DNA of 64,000 nt from Aquarana catesbeiana (GCF_042186555.1 NC_133330.1:342437911-342501910), one strand, 5' to 3'. Shown: positions 32,603-46,259, counted from the stretch's first letter. The notes: generated by a model from the sequence alone, not told the origin. Made by a program: numbers and translations.

Positions 32603-33400
32603 ACCGCTTGCCGACCGCCTAACTGGGAAAATACTTTATGGCTTTGACGTTAAAGTAATGGGTCATGGCTGCAGCTGGATGCCATAACCCCGGTATCATT
32701 TTTTTCCCCCAGGGGCCGGTCTTTCTAAAAAAAAAAAAAAAAAGGGCTTCGAGTGGCAAATTAGCAACTTCACACAAGTATGGGTGCCGGGGATGCCACT
32801 TTTCACAGAGGTGGGGATTGCCACATTTCACAGAAGTAATAGTGCCGGGGATGCCACATTTTTCAGAGGTATGGATGCCGGTGTCTTGCCGAGAATGTTC
32901 CCTCGGCGGATAAGTTCCCCCCCTGTACTGCGCAGGCACAGCGCCTGCGCAGTACATACTACTCTCAGCCGCCGGAGATAGCCAAAGCTCAAATGCTTCA
33001 ATCAGCTGTACACGGCGCCTGCGCTCTGGGTCCAGGTTCCTTCCCCACCATCCAAGTGGACCTAGAGGGGGAATCTAAAAGTGCCGAGCGCAGCGAGGCC
33101 GTGCCCGAAGCGTGGCGAGCGAAGCGTGGCGAGCCCGTGAGGGGCCCTCTTACAGGCGCCGTGTACAGCTGATTTTCAGCTGTTCTGCTTCGGCTATTTC
33201 CGCCGATACCTACTGCGCAGGCGCAGTAGAGGGGGGAACTTATACGCCGAGCAGAACTTTCTCGGCAGAACACCAGAGACGTTACTTTTTACCTAAGTAT
33301 GGATGCCAGGAAGCCACATTTCAAAGAAGTATGAATGCTGGGGGTGCCGCATTTCACAAAACTATGGATGCCACTTTTCATCTGAACCTTTTTCTCAATG
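32603..33400. repeat. Dispersed repeat and short tandem repeat split by a palindrome
   Basis: A degenerate ~36-bp repeat (GCCACATTTCACAGAAGTA, GTATGGATGCCGG) occupies 32775-32882 and resumes at 33293-33380. Between the two parts is a palindromic element. The start (ACCGCTTGCCGACCGCC, 32601) resembles a common frog dispersed repeat. Confidence 0.6.
32884..33272. mobile_element. Palindromic GC-rich MITE
   Basis: The left arm has CTTGCCGAGAATGTTCCCTC, AAGTTCCCC, CTGCGCAGGC and CAGCTGTACACGGCGCC. The right arm has the inverses GGCGCCGTGTACAGCTG, TACTGCGCAGGCGCAGTAG and GAACTTTCTCGGCAGA. The interior has CpG-rich repeats (GCGAGCGAAGCGTGGCGAGC). Confidence 0.8.
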
Positions 33401-34389
33401 TACCCCACTGCATGGGTGGGTTCAGATTTGTATCCCCATGCCTTGCAGTAATGCGTCAGTGGGAATTGGCCCTAAAGATTTCAGTGCGTCCAAAGTCGCA
33501 GAGTTCCTAAATTTCATCCGATCCCTAATAACCAGAAACGTTTTCCATACACAGGTCCATCCATCCAGGTCCAGGAGACTCCGTGGGCTCAGTACAGATT
33601 TCAGATTGGTGACATTCGGCGCACACAGAGGGTGACACAGGGCCGCGCAGTGATGTGAAGTCACAGTGGGTTTGGGGCCTTTCCCGCTGTGCGGTCAGCC
33701 CAGACATGTCCGATGGGAACTGAAGTGACTTTTGTGGCTGCACACTGCGGCGAGGAGCTTGTAGGTAGCAGTGTGCGCGGAATGACAGGCTGAGCGGCAT
33801 GCACAGCACCAGGCAGACAGGAATAGCCCCCTCTGGGGGCAGAAATGACCTTTAAGGCTCAGTGATGCGAGGGAAAATTTGCAGAGGATGATTTGCATTG
33901 CAGATTTCCCTTTCGATGCTCGGAGCTGACACCAGAAGTAGGTCAGCATTCCTCCTGCCCAGTCATTTATAAAACACAGCACAGGGCGGCATCGCTGCCA
34001 TCTTGTCTGGATCAGAGTGACACAATGAGGCTGCTTGTCACTGGAAATAGAAATTCTCCCACAACACTCATTCCCACACAGGGCCCTGCGTCACCCACCG
34101 TCCCACATACGTGTGCCATGCGTCACGTCTGAACATGTGAGAACGATCCAGAGGTCCAATCACCAGATCATCCTGACCTGCCATGGCAGGGACCCCATTC
34201 TAACAGATAACGGACCCACACTACTGTGTCCCATCACTATGTAACCCCATCATACGCCACTCCCAGCCCATAACACCAACGGAAGATCGGGGGCCCCATG
34301 CAGCATATGTGTCCCTCAGGGCCAATTCAGACTATTGCAATGTTATAAAACATGTCCCCCCCAAACTGCAAGCACCCTCTCCTCCCCAT
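33401..34389. other. Intergenic sequence, nothing recognised
   Basis: No coding block, RNA gene or array recognised on either strand. Confidence 0.4.
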
Positions 34390-36020
34390 CTGTCCTAAAA
34401 AGTATTGTCTGTCCCATATCGTCTCCTCTGTCCCGTATCATCTCCTCTGTCCCGTATCTTCTCCTCTGTCCCGTATCTTCTCCTCTGTCCCGTATCTTCT
34501 CCTCTGTCCCGTATCTTCTCCTCTGTCCCGTATCTTCTCCTCTGTCCCGTATCTTCTCCTCTGTCCCGTACCTGCTCCTCTGTCCCGTACCTGCTCCTCT
34601 GTCTAGTATCTTCTCTTCTGTCCATATTGTCTTCTCTGTCCGTATCTTCTCCACTGCCCCATATCTTCTTGTCTGCCCCGTATCATCTCCTCTGTCTCGT
34701 ATCGTCTCCACTGCCCCATACCTTCTCATCTGTCCCATATCGTCTCCTCTGTCTGGTATCATCTCCTCTGTCCCGTATCTTCTCTGTTCTATATCTTCTC
34801 TGTCCTGTGTCTTCTCTGTTCGATATCTTCTCTGTCCTGTATCTTCTCTGTTCCATATCTTCTCCTCTGTCCTGTGTCTTCTCTGTTCGATATCTTCTCC
34901 TCTGTCCTGTATCTTCTCTGTTCCATATCTTCTCCTCTGTCCGTATAATCTCTTCTGTCCATATCATCCCCTCTATCTGTATTTTCTCCTCGGTCTCGTA
35001 TCTTCTCCTCTGTCCATATCTTCTTGTCTGTCCTGTATCGTCTCCTCTGTCCGTATAGGCTCCTCTGTCCAGTATCTTCTTCTCTGTCTGTATCTTTTCC
35101 TCTGTCCGGTATCTCCTCTGTTGCTTCTCCTATGTGCCGTATATTCTCCTCTGCCCCATATCTTCTCTTCTGTCCACATTGTCCTCTCTATCCGCCTCCT
35201 CTGTCCTGTATCTTTTCTGATCCATATCTTCTCCTCTGTCTTATATTGTCTCCTCTTCTTCTCTGTCCCGTATCATCTCTGTTCTATATCTTCTCTGTCC
35301 GTATCATCTCCTCTGTCTGTATCTTCTCTTATGTCCATATCGACTCCTCTGTCTGTATCTTCTCTTCTGTCTGTATTGTCTCCTCTGTAGGTATCTTCTC
35401 CTCTGTCCATATCTTCTCCTCTGTCCCGTATCTTCTCCTCTGTCCCGTATCTAGTCATCTCTACCGTATCTTCTGCTCTGTTCATATCTTCTCCTCTGTC
35501 CCATATCTTCTTCTATGTCCCGTATCATCTCCTCTGTCCTGCATCTTCTTCTATGTCCCGTATCTTTTCCTCTATCTGTATCTAGTCATCTCTACCGTAT
35601 CTTCTCCTCTGTTCATATCTTTTCCTCTGTCCCGTATCTTCTTCTATGTCCCGTATCTTCTTCTATGTCCCGTATCATCTCCTCTGTCCCATATATTCTT
35701 CTATATCCCATATCTAGCCATCTCTACCGTATCTTCTCCTCTGTTCATATCTTCTCCTCTGTCCTGTATCTTCTTCTATGTCCCGTATCTTCTTCTATGT
35801 CCCGTATCATCTCCTCTGTCCCATATTTTCTTCTATGTCCCGTATCTTCTCCTCTGTCCCATATCTAGCCGTCTCTACCATATCTTCTCCTCTGTCAGTA
35901 TGTTCTCCACTGTCCCATATCTAGCCATCTCTACCATATGTTCTCCTCTGTCCGTATCTTCTCCACTGTCCCGTATCTTATTCTCTGTCCGTATCTTCTC
36001 CTCTCACCCGTATCTTCTCC
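34390..36020. repeat. 20-bp pyrimidine-rich minisatellite
   Basis: About 80 copies of CTTCTCCTCTGTCCCGTAT-type units, homogeneous at 34420-34600 and degenerate elsewhere. A second-order block with CTAGTCATCTCTACCGTATC recurs near 35450, 35580, 35705 and 35865. C/T-rich on the plus strand. The long open frames on both strands are artefacts. Confidence 0.95.
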
Positions 36021-36029
36021 TTGGTCCAC

Positions 36030-39000
36030 ATCAAAGGACAGGAAGTATGGGGGAATTGGGGTGGACAGGACGTGGGGAATTTGGGGGTCACAGGAAAGGA
36101 AGAGAGGGAGAATTGGGGGTACCAGAACAGGAGGTAAGGGGGATCTGGGAGTCAAGGTTTAGAGGCAAGGAAATGGGGGTGGCAAGACAGGAAATAAGGA
36201 GCAATTGGGGGTCACAGGACTGGAAATGAGGAATTGGGGATAACAGGACAGGAAGTGAGGAAGCATAGGTGTCACAGGTCAGAAGTGAAGGGGAATTGGG
36301 GTCACAGGACAGAAAGTGAAGGGGAATTGGGGTCACAGGACAGGAAGTGAAAGGGAATTGGGGTCACAGGACAGGAACTGAAGGGGAATTGGGGTCACCG
36401 GACAGGAAGTGAAAGTAAATTGGGGTCACAGGACAGGAAGTGAAGGGGAAATGAGGTCACAGGACAGGAAGTGAATGGGCATTGGGGTCACAGGACAGGA
36501 AATGAAGGGGAATTGGGGTCACCGGACAGAACATGAAGGGGAATTGGGGTCACAGGATAGGGAGTGAAGGGGAATTGGGGTCACAGGACAGGAAGTGAAG
36601 GGGAAATTAGGTCACAGGACAGGAAGTGAAGGGGAAATTAGGTCACAGGACAGGAAGTGAAGGGGAATTGGGGTCACCAGACAGAAAGTTAGGGAGAATT
36701 AGGGTCATGGGACAGGAAGTGAAGGGAAATTGGGGTCACGGGACAGGAAGTGAAGGGTAATTGGGGTCACTGGACAGGAAGTGAAGGGGAATTGGGGTCA
36801 CTGGACAGGAAGTGAAGGGGAATTGGGGTCACAGGACAGGAAGTGAAGGGAAAATTAGGTCACAGGACAGGAAGTGAAGGGGAATTGGGGTCACAGGACA
36901 GAAAGTGAAGGGGAATTGGGGTCACAGGACAGGAAGTGAAGGGAAATTGGGGTCACGGAAAAGTAAGTGAAGGGGAATTGGGGTCACTGGACAGGAATTG
37001 AAGGGGAATTGGGGTCACAGGACAGGAAGTGGAGAATCGGGGTCACAGGACAGGAGATGAAGGGATATTGGGGGTCACAGGACAGGAGGTGAAGGGGAAT
37101 TAGGGTCACAGGACAGGAAGTGAAGGGGAATTGGGGTCACAGGACTGGAAATGAGGAATTGGGGATAACAGGACAGGAAGTGAGGAAGCATAGGGGTCTC
37201 AGGACAGGAAGTGAGGAGGAATATGGGTCACAGGACTAGAATGAGGAGGAATTGGGGGCTACAGGACAGCAATTTGGGGTGACAGGAGATGAGGGGGATC
37301 TGGAGGTTAAAGGGCAAGAGGCGAGGACAGTGAGGAGCAATTGAGGGTTACAGGACAGGAAATGAGGAGGAATTGGAGCCACATGTAAGGAAGTTAAGGG
37401 GAATTGGGTCCACAAGACAGGAAGTGAAGGGGAATTGGGGTGCCACAAGACAGGAAGTGAAGAGGCATTGGAGGTCTTAGGACCGGAATTCAAGAGGAAT
37501 TGGGGCCACAGGAAAGGAAGTGAAGGGAAATTTGGGCCACAAGAAAGGAAGTGAGTGGGAATTGGGGGTCACAGGATAGAAAAGGAGGGGGAATTGGGGT
37601 CATAGGACAAGAGGTGAGGGGGATTTGGGGGGGTCTTAGGACAAGAAGCAAGGAATTGTGGTCACAGGATAGGAAGTGAGGGGGAATTGGGGGTCACAGG
37701 ACAGAAAGTGAGGAGGAATAGGGGTCACAGGACAGGAAATGAAGGGGTATTGGGGATCACAGGACAGAAAGTGAGGAATTTGGGGTGACAGGAGATGAGG
37801 GGGATCTGAAGGTTAAAGGACAAGAGGCGAGGAATTGGGGGAGGCAAGACAGTGAGAAGTAATTGGGGGTCACAGGAAAAGAAAAGAGGAGGAATTGGGG
37901 GTCACAGAACAGGAAGTGAGGAGTAATAGGTGTCACAGGACAGAAGTGAAGGGGAATTGGGGTCACAGGACAGAAAGTGAAGGGGAATTGAGGTCACAGG
38001 AAGTGAAGGGGAATTGGGGTCACAGGACAGGAAGTGAAGGGGAATTGGGGTCACAGGACAGGAACTGAAGGGGAATTGGGGTCACCGGACAGGAAGTGAA
38101 AGTAAATTGGGCTCACAGGACAGGAAGTGAAGGGGAAATGAGGTCACAGGACAGGAAGTGAATGGGCATTGGGGTCACAGGACAGGAAGTGAAGGGGAAT
38201 TGGGGTCACCGGACAGAACATGAAGGGGAATTGGGGTCACAGGATAGGGAGTGAAGGGGAATTGGGGTCACAGGACAGGAAGTGAAGGGGAAATAAGGGT
38301 CACGGGACAGGAAGTGAAGGGGAATTGGGGTCACAGGACAGGAAGTGAAGGGGAATTGGGGTCACCAGACAGAATGTGAAGGAGAATTAGGGTCACAGGA
38401 CAGAAAGTGAGGGGAAATTGGGGTCACGGGACAGGAAGTGAAGGGGTAATGGGGTCACTAGACAGGAAGTGAAGGGGAATTGGGGTCACAGGACAGGAAG
38501 TGAAGGGGAATTGGGGTCACATGCAGGAAGTGAAGGGGAATTGGGGTCACAACACAGGGAGTGAAGGGGAAATGAGGCCACAGGACAGGAAGTGAAGGGG
38601 AAACAAGGGTCACAGGACAGGAAGTGAAGGGGATTTGGGTCACAGGACAGGAAGTGAAGGGGAAATTAGGTCACAGGACAGGAAGTGAAGGGGAAATTAG
38701 GTCACAGGACAGGAAGTGAAGGGGAATTGGGGTCACCAGACAGAAAGTGAGGGAGAATTAGGGTCACGGGACAGGAAGTGAAGGGAAATTGGGGTCACGG
38801 GACAGGAAGTGAAGGGTAATTGGGGTCACTGGACAGGAAGTGAAGGGGAATTGGGGTCACTGGAAAGGAAGTGAAGGGGAATTGGGGTCCCAGGACAGGA
38901 AGTGAAGGGAAAATTAGGTCACAGGACAGGAAGTGAAGGGGAATTGGGGTCACAGGACAGAAAGTAAAGGGTAATTGGGGTCACAGGACAGGAAGTGAAG

Positions 39001-42000
39001 GGAAATTGGGGTCACGGGACAGGAAGTAAAGGGGTAATGGGGTCACTAGACAGGAAGTGAAGGGGAATTGGGGTCACAGGACAGGAAGTGAAGGGGAATT
39101 GGGGTCACCGGATAGAACATGAAGGGGAATTGGGGTCACATGATAGGGAGTGAAGGGGAATTGGGGTCACAGGACAGGAAGTGAAGGGGAAATAAGGGTC
39201 ACAGGACAGGAAGTGAAGGGGAATTGGGGTCATCAGACAGAAAGTGAAGGAGAATTAGGGTCACAGGACAGGAAGTGAAGGGAAATTGGGGTCACGGGAC
39301 AGGAAGTGAAGGGGTAATGGGGTCACTAGACAGGAACTGAAGGGGAATTGGGGTCACAGGACAGGAAGTGAAGGGGAATTGGGGTCACAGGACAGGAAGT
39401 GAAGGGGAATTGGGGTCACAGGACAGGAAGTGAAGGGGAATTGGGATCACAGGACAGGGAGTGAAGGGGAAATGAGGCCACAGGACAGGAAGTGAAGTGG
39501 AAATAAGGTTTACAGGACAGGAAGTGAAGGGGATTTGGGGTCACAGGACAGGAAGTGAAGGGGAAATTAGGTCACAGGACAGGAAGTGAAGGGGAAATTA
39601 GGTCACAGGACAGGAAGTGAAGGGGAATTGGGGTCACCAGACAGAAAGTGAGGGAGAATTAGGGTCATGGGACAGGAAGTGAAGGGAAATTGGGGTCACG
39701 GGACAGGAAGTGAAGGGTAATTGGGGTCACTGGACAGGAAGTGAAGGGGAATTGGGGTCACTGGACAGGAAGTGAAGGGGAATTGGGGTCACAGGACAGG
39801 AAGTGAAGGGAAAATTAGGTCACAGGACAGGAAGTGAAGGGGAATTGGGGTCACAGGACAGAAAGTGAAGGGGAATTTGGGTCACAGGACAGGAAGTGAA
39901 GGGAAATTGGGGTAACGGAAAAGTAAGTGAAGGGGGATTGGGGTCACTGGACAGGAAGTGAAGGGGAATTGGGGTCACAGGACAGGAAGTGAAGGAGAAT
40001 CGGGGTCACAGGACAGGAGATGAAGGGATATTGGGGGTCACAGGACAGGAGGTGAAGGGGAATTAGGGTCACAGGACAGGAAGTGAGGGGGCATTAGGGT
40101 CACAGGACAGGAAGTGAAGGGGAATTGGGGTCACAGGACAGGAAGTGAGGGGGAATTTGGGACACAGGACAGGAAGTGTAGGGGAAGTGGGGTCACAGGA
40201 CAGGAAGTGAAGGGGAATTGGGGTCACAGGACAGAAAGTGAAGGGGAATTGGGGTCACAGGACAGGAAGTAAAGAGGAATTGGGGTCACAGCACAGAAAG
40301 TGAAGGGGAATTGGGGTCACGGGACAGGAAGTGAAGGGGAATCGGGGGGACAGGAAGTGAAGGGGGAATTGGGCTAACAGGACAGGAAGTGAAGGGGAAT
40401 CGGGGGTCACAGGACAGGAAGTGAAGAGGAATCGGGGTCACGGGACAGGAAGTGAAGGGGAATTGGAGTCACAGGACAGGAAGTGAAGGGGGAATTGGGG
40501 TCTCAGGACAGGAAGTAAAGGGGAATTGGGGTCACAGGACAGTAAGTGAAGGGAAATTGGGGTCACCGGACAGGAAGTGAAGGGGAATTAGGGTCACAGG
40601 AAGTGAAGGGGAATTGGGGTCACAGAACAGGACGTGAAGGGGGAATTGGGGTCACCGGAATGGAAGTGAAGGGGAATTGGAATCACCGGAGAGGTAAAGA
40701 AGGGGAATTGGGGTCACAGGACAGGAAGTCAAGGGGAATTGGGGTCACAGGACAGAAAGTGAAGGGGAATTGGGTTCACAGGAAGTGAAGGGGAATTGGG
40801 GTCACAGGACAGGAAGTGAAGGGGAATCGGAGTCACAGGACAGGAAGTGAAGGGGAATTGGAATCACCGGAGAGGTAAAGAAGGGGAATTGGGGTCACAG
40901 GACAGGAAGTGAAGGGGAATCGGGGTCACGGGACAGAAAGTGAAGGGGAATCAGAGTCACAGGACAGAAAGTGAAGGGGGAATTGGGGTTTCAGGACAGG
41001 AAGTAAAGGGGAATTGGGGTCACAGGACAGGAAGTGAAGGGAAATTGGGGTCACTGGACAGGAAGTGAAGGGGAATTAGGGTCACAGGACAGAAAGTGAA
41101 GGGGAATTAAGGTCACAGGAAGTGAAGGGGAATTGGGGTCACAGGACAGGAAGTAAAGGGGAATTGGGGTCACAGGACAGAAAGTGAAGGGGAATTAAGG
41201 TCACAGAAAGTGAAGGGGAATTGAGGTCACAGGAAGTGAAGGGGAATTTGAGTCACAGGACAGGAAGTGAAGGGGAATTGGGGTCACAGGACAGGAAGTC
41301 AAGGGGAATTGGGGTCACAGGACAGAAAGTGAAGGGGAATTGGGTTCATAGGAAGTGAAGGGGAATTGGGGTCACAGGACAGGAAGTGAAGGGGAATCGG
41401 AGTCACAGGACAGGAAGTGAAGAGGAATTGGGGTCACCGGAGAGGAAAAGAAGGGGAATTGGGGTCACAGGACAGGAAGTCAAGGGGAATTGGGGTCACA
41501 GGACAGGAAGTGAAGGGGCATTGGGGTCACTGGACAGGAAGTGAAGGGGAATTGAGGTCACAGGAAGTGAAGGGGAATTTGGGTCACAGGACAGGAAGTG
41601 AAGGGGAATTGGGGTGACAGGAAGTGAAGGGGGAATTGGGGTCACAGGACAGGAAGTGAAGGGGAACTGGGGTCACAGGAAGTGAAGGGGAATCGGGGTC
41701 ACCGGATAGGAAGTAAAGGGGAATTGGGGTCACAGGACAGGAAGTAAAGGGGAATCGGGGTCACCGGACAGGAAGTGAAGGGGAATTGGGTCAACGGACA
41801 GAAAGTGAAGGGGAATTGAGGTCACAGGAAGTGAAGGGGAATCAGGGTCACAGGACAGGAAGTGAAGGGGAATTGGGGTCACCAGACAGGAAGTGAAGGG
41901 GAATTAGGGTCACAGGACAGAAAGTGAGGGGGAATGGGGGTCACAGGAAGTGAAGGGGAATTGAGGTCACAGAACAGGAAGTAAAGGGGAATTGGGGTCA

Positions 42001-45000
42001 CCGGACAGGAAGTGAAGGGGAATTGGGGTCACCGGACAGGAAGTGAGGGGGAATTGGGGTCAGAAGACAGGAAGTGAGGGGGAATTGGGGTCACAGGAAG
42101 TGACGGGGAATTGGGGTCACAGGACAGGAAGTGAAGGGGAATTAGGGTCACAGGACAGAAAGTGAAGGGGAATTAGGGTCACAGGACAGAAAGTGAAGGG
42201 GAATTAAGGTCACAGAAAGTGAAGGGGAATTGAGGTCACAGGAAGTGAAGGGGAATTTGAGTCACAGGACAGGAAGTGAAGGGGAATTGGGGTCACAGGA
42301 CAGGAAGTCAAGGGGAATTGGGGTCACAGGACAGAAAGTGAAGGGGAATTGGGGTCACAGGAAGTGAAGGGGAATTGGGGTCACAGGACAGGAAGTGAAG
42401 GGGAATCGGAGTCACAGGACAGGAAGTGAAGGGGAATTGGGGTCACCGGAGAGGAAAAGAAGGGGAATTGGGGTCACAGGACAGGAAGTCAAGGGGAATT
42501 GGGGTCACAGGACAGGAAGTGAAGGGGCATTGGGGTCACTGGACAGGAAGTGAAGGGGAATTGGGGTCACCGGACAGGAAGTGAAGGGGAATTGAGGTCA
42601 CAGGAAGTGAAGGGGAATTTGGGTCACAGGACAGGAAGTGAAGGGGAATTGGGGTCACAGGACAGGAAGTGAAGGGGGAATTGGGGTCACAGGACAGGAA
42701 GTGAAGGGGAACTGGGGTCACAGGAAGTGAAGGGGAATCGGGGTCACCGGATAGGAAGTAAAGGGGAATTGGGGTCACAGGACAGGAAGTAAAGGGGAAT
42801 CGGGGTCACCGGACAGGAAGTGAAGGGGAATTGGGTCAACGGACAGAAAGTGAAGGGGAATTGAGGTCACAGGAAGTGAAGGGGAATCAGGGTCACAGGA
42901 CAGGAAGTGAAGGGGAATTGGGGTCACCAGACAGGAAGTGAAGGGGAATTAGGGTCACAGGACAGAAAGTGAGGGGGAATGGGGGTCACAGGAAGTGAAG
43001 GGGAATTGAGGTCACAGAACAGGAAGTAAAGGGGAAATGGGGTCACCGGACAGGAAGTGAAGGGGAATTGGGGTCACCGGACAGGAAGTGAGGGGGAATT
43101 GGGGTCAGAAGACAGGAAGTGAGGGGGAATTGGGGTCACAGGAAGTGACGGGGAATTGGGGTCACAGGACAGGAAATGAAGGGGAATTGGGGTCACAGGA
43201 CAGGAAGTGAAGGGGAATTGGGTCACAGGACAGGAAGTGAAGGGGAATTGGGGTCAGAGGACAGGAAGTGAGGGGGAATTGGGGTCACAGGACAGGAAGT
43301 GAGTGGGAATTGGGGTCACAGGACAGAAAGTGAGGGGGAATTGGGGTCACAGGACAGGAAGTGAGGGGGAATTGGGGTCACAGGACAGGAAGTGAGGGGG
43401 AATTGGGGTCACAGGACAGGAAGTGAAGGGGAAAATGGGGTCACAGGACAGGAAGTGAAGGGTAATTGGGGTCACAGGACAGGAAGTGAAGGGGAATTGG
43501 GGTCACCGGACAGGAAGTGAAGGGGAATTGGGGTCAACGGACAGAAAGTTAAGGGGAATTGAGGTCACAGGAAGTGAAGGGGAATCAGGGTCACAGGACA
43601 GGAAGTGAAGGAGAATTGGGGTCACCAGACAGGAAGTGAAGGGGAATTGGGGTCACCAGACAGGAAGTGAAGGGGAATTGGGGTCACAGAACAGGAAGTG
43701 AAGGGGAATTGGGGTCACCAGACAGGAAGTGAAGGGGAATTGGGGTCACAGGACAGGAAGTGAAGGGGAATTGGGGTCACCGGACAGGAAGTGAAGGGTA
43801 AATGGGGTCACCGGACAGGAAGTGAAGGGGAATTGGGGTCACCGGACAGGAAGTGAAGGGGAATTGGGGTCACAGGACAGGAAGTGAAGGGGAATTGGGG
43901 TCACAGGACAGGAAGTGAAGGGGAATTGGGGTCACAGGACAGGAAGTGAAGGGGAATTGGGGTCACAGGACAGGAAGTGAAGGGGAATTGGGGTCACCGG
44001 ACAGGAAGTGAAGGGGAATTGGGGTCAACGGACAGAAAGTGAAGGGGAATCGAGGTCACAGGAAGTGAAGGGGAATCAGGGTCACAGGACAGGAAGTGAA
44101 GGGGAATTGGGGTCACCGGACAGGAAGTGAAGGGGAATTGGGGTCAGAGGACAGGAAGTAAGGGGGAATTGGGGTCAGAGGACAGGAAGTGAGGGAGAAT
44201 TGGGGTCACAGGAAGTGAAGGGGAATTGGGGTCACAGGACAGGAAGTGAAGGGGAATTGGGGTCACAGAACAGGAAGTGAAGGGGAATTGGGGTCACCGG
44301 ACAGGAAGTGAAGGGGAATTGGGGTCACCGGACAGGAAGTGAGGGGGAATTAGGGTCAGAGGACAGGAAGTGAGGGGGAATTGGGGTCACAGGACAGGAA
44401 GTGAGGGGGAATTGGGGTCACAGGAAAGGAAGTGAGGGGGAATTGGGGTCACAGGACAGGAAGTGAGGGGGAATTGGGGTCACAGGACAGGAAATGAAGG
44501 GGAATTGGGGTCACAGGACAGGAAGTGAAGGGGAAATGGGGTCACAGTACAGGAATTGAAGGGGAATTGGGGTCACAGGACAGGAAGTAAAGGGGATTTG
44601 GGGTCACAGGACAGGAAGTGAGGGGGAATTGGGGTCACAGGACAAGAAGTGAGGGGGAATTGGGGTCACAGGACAAGAAGTGAGGGGGAATTGGGGTCAC
44701 AGGACAGTCAATGAAGGGGAATTGGGGTTACAGGACAGGAAGTGAAGGGGAATTGGGGTCACCGGACAGGAAGTGAAGGGAAATTGGTGTCAGAGGACAG
44801 GAAGTGAGGGGGAATTGGGGTCACAGGAAGTGAAAGGGAATTGGGGTCACAGGACAGGAAGTGAAGGGGAATTGGGGTCACAAGACAGGAAGTGAAGGGG
44901 AATTGGGGTCACCGGACAGGAAGTGAAGGGGAATTGGGGTCACAGGACAGAAAGTGAAGGGAAATTGGGGTCACAGGAAGTGATGGGGAATTGGAGTCAG

Positions 45001-46240
45001 AGGACAGGAAGTGAGGGGGAATTGGGGTCACAGGACAGGAAGTGAGGGGGAATTGGGGTCACAGGACAGGAAGTGAGGGGGAATTGGGGTCATAGGACAG
45101 GAAGTGAGGGGGAATTGGGGTCACCGGACAGGAAGTGAAGGGAATTGGGGTCAGAGGACAGGAAGTGAGGGGGAATTGGGGTCAGAGGACAGGAAGTGAG
45201 GGGGAATTGGGGTCACGGGAAGTGAAGAGGAATTGGGGTCACAGGACAGAAAGTGAAGGGGAATTGGAGTCACAGGACAGGAAGTGAGGGGGAATTGGGG
45301 TCAGAGGACAGGAAGTGAGGGGGAATTGGGGTCACAGGACAGAAAGTGAGGGGAATTGGGGTCACAGGACAGGAAGTGAGGGGGAATTGGGGTCACAGGA
45401 CAGGAAGTGAGGGGGAATTGGGGTCACCGGACAGGAAGTGAAGGGGAATTGGGGTCACAGGACAGGAAGTGAAGGGGAATTGGGGTCACAGGACAGGAAG
45501 TGAAGGGGAATTGGGGTCACCGGACAGGAAGTGAAGGGAAATTGGTGTCAGAGGACAGGAAGTGAGGGGGAATTGGGGTCACAGGAAGTGAAAGGGAATT
45601 GGGGTCACAGGACAGGAAGTGAAGGGGAATTGGGGTCACAGGACAGAAAGTGAAGGGGAATTGGGGTCACAGGAAGTGATGGGGAATTGGAGTCAGAGGA
45701 CAGGAAGTGAGGGGGAATTGGGGTCACAGGACAGAAAGTGAGGGGGAATTGGGGTCACCGGACAGGAAGTGAGGGGGGATTGGGGTCATAGGACAGGAAG
45801 TGAGGGGGAATTGGGGTCATAGGACAGGAAGTGAGGGGGAATTGGGGTCAGAGGACAGGAAGTGAGGGGGAATTGGGGTCACAGGAAGTGAAGGAGAATT
45901 GGGGTCACAGGACAGGAAGTGAAGGGGAATTGGAGTCACAGGACAGGAAGTGAGGGGGAATTGGGGTCACCGGACAGGAAGTGAGGGGGAATTGGGGTCA
46001 GAGGACAGGAAGTGAGGGGGAATTGGGGTCACAGGACAGGAAGTGAGGGGAATTGGGGTCACAGGACAGGAAGTGAGGGGGAATTGGGGTCACCGGACAG
46101 GAAGTGAGGGGGAATTGGGGTCAGAGGACAGGAAGTGAGGGTGAATTGGGGTCACAGGACAGGAAGTGAGGGGGAATTGGGGTCACAGGACAGGAAGTGA
46201 GGGGAATTGGGGTCACAGGACAGGAAGTGAGGGGGAATCA
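36030..46240. repeat. 10.2-kb array of a 31-bp purine-rich unit
   Basis: Roughly 320-330 copies of GGGGTCACAGGACAGGAAG plus TGAAGGGGAATT. Common variants are CACCGGACAG, AGAAAGTGA, GTGAGGGGG, and a 22-bp short form lacking GACAGGAAG-flanking bases. The left margin (36030-38000) is degenerate and the centre and right are more homogeneous. Higher-order copies of about 1.04 kb are visible between 41.1 and 43.2 kb. Each full unit contains ACAGGAAGTG, a match to the ETS-factor consensus. No coding potential. Confidence 0.98.
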
Positions 46241-46259
46241 TTGTCACCGGAAATAATGT

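Noticed and set aside
34343..36229. Arg/Asp-rich (minus) and Ser/Leu-rich (plus) long open frames
   Set aside because: Both are translations of the 20-bp pyrimidine-rich array. The RDRGEDTGQRRRYG pattern is not an RGG-type RNA-binding protein.
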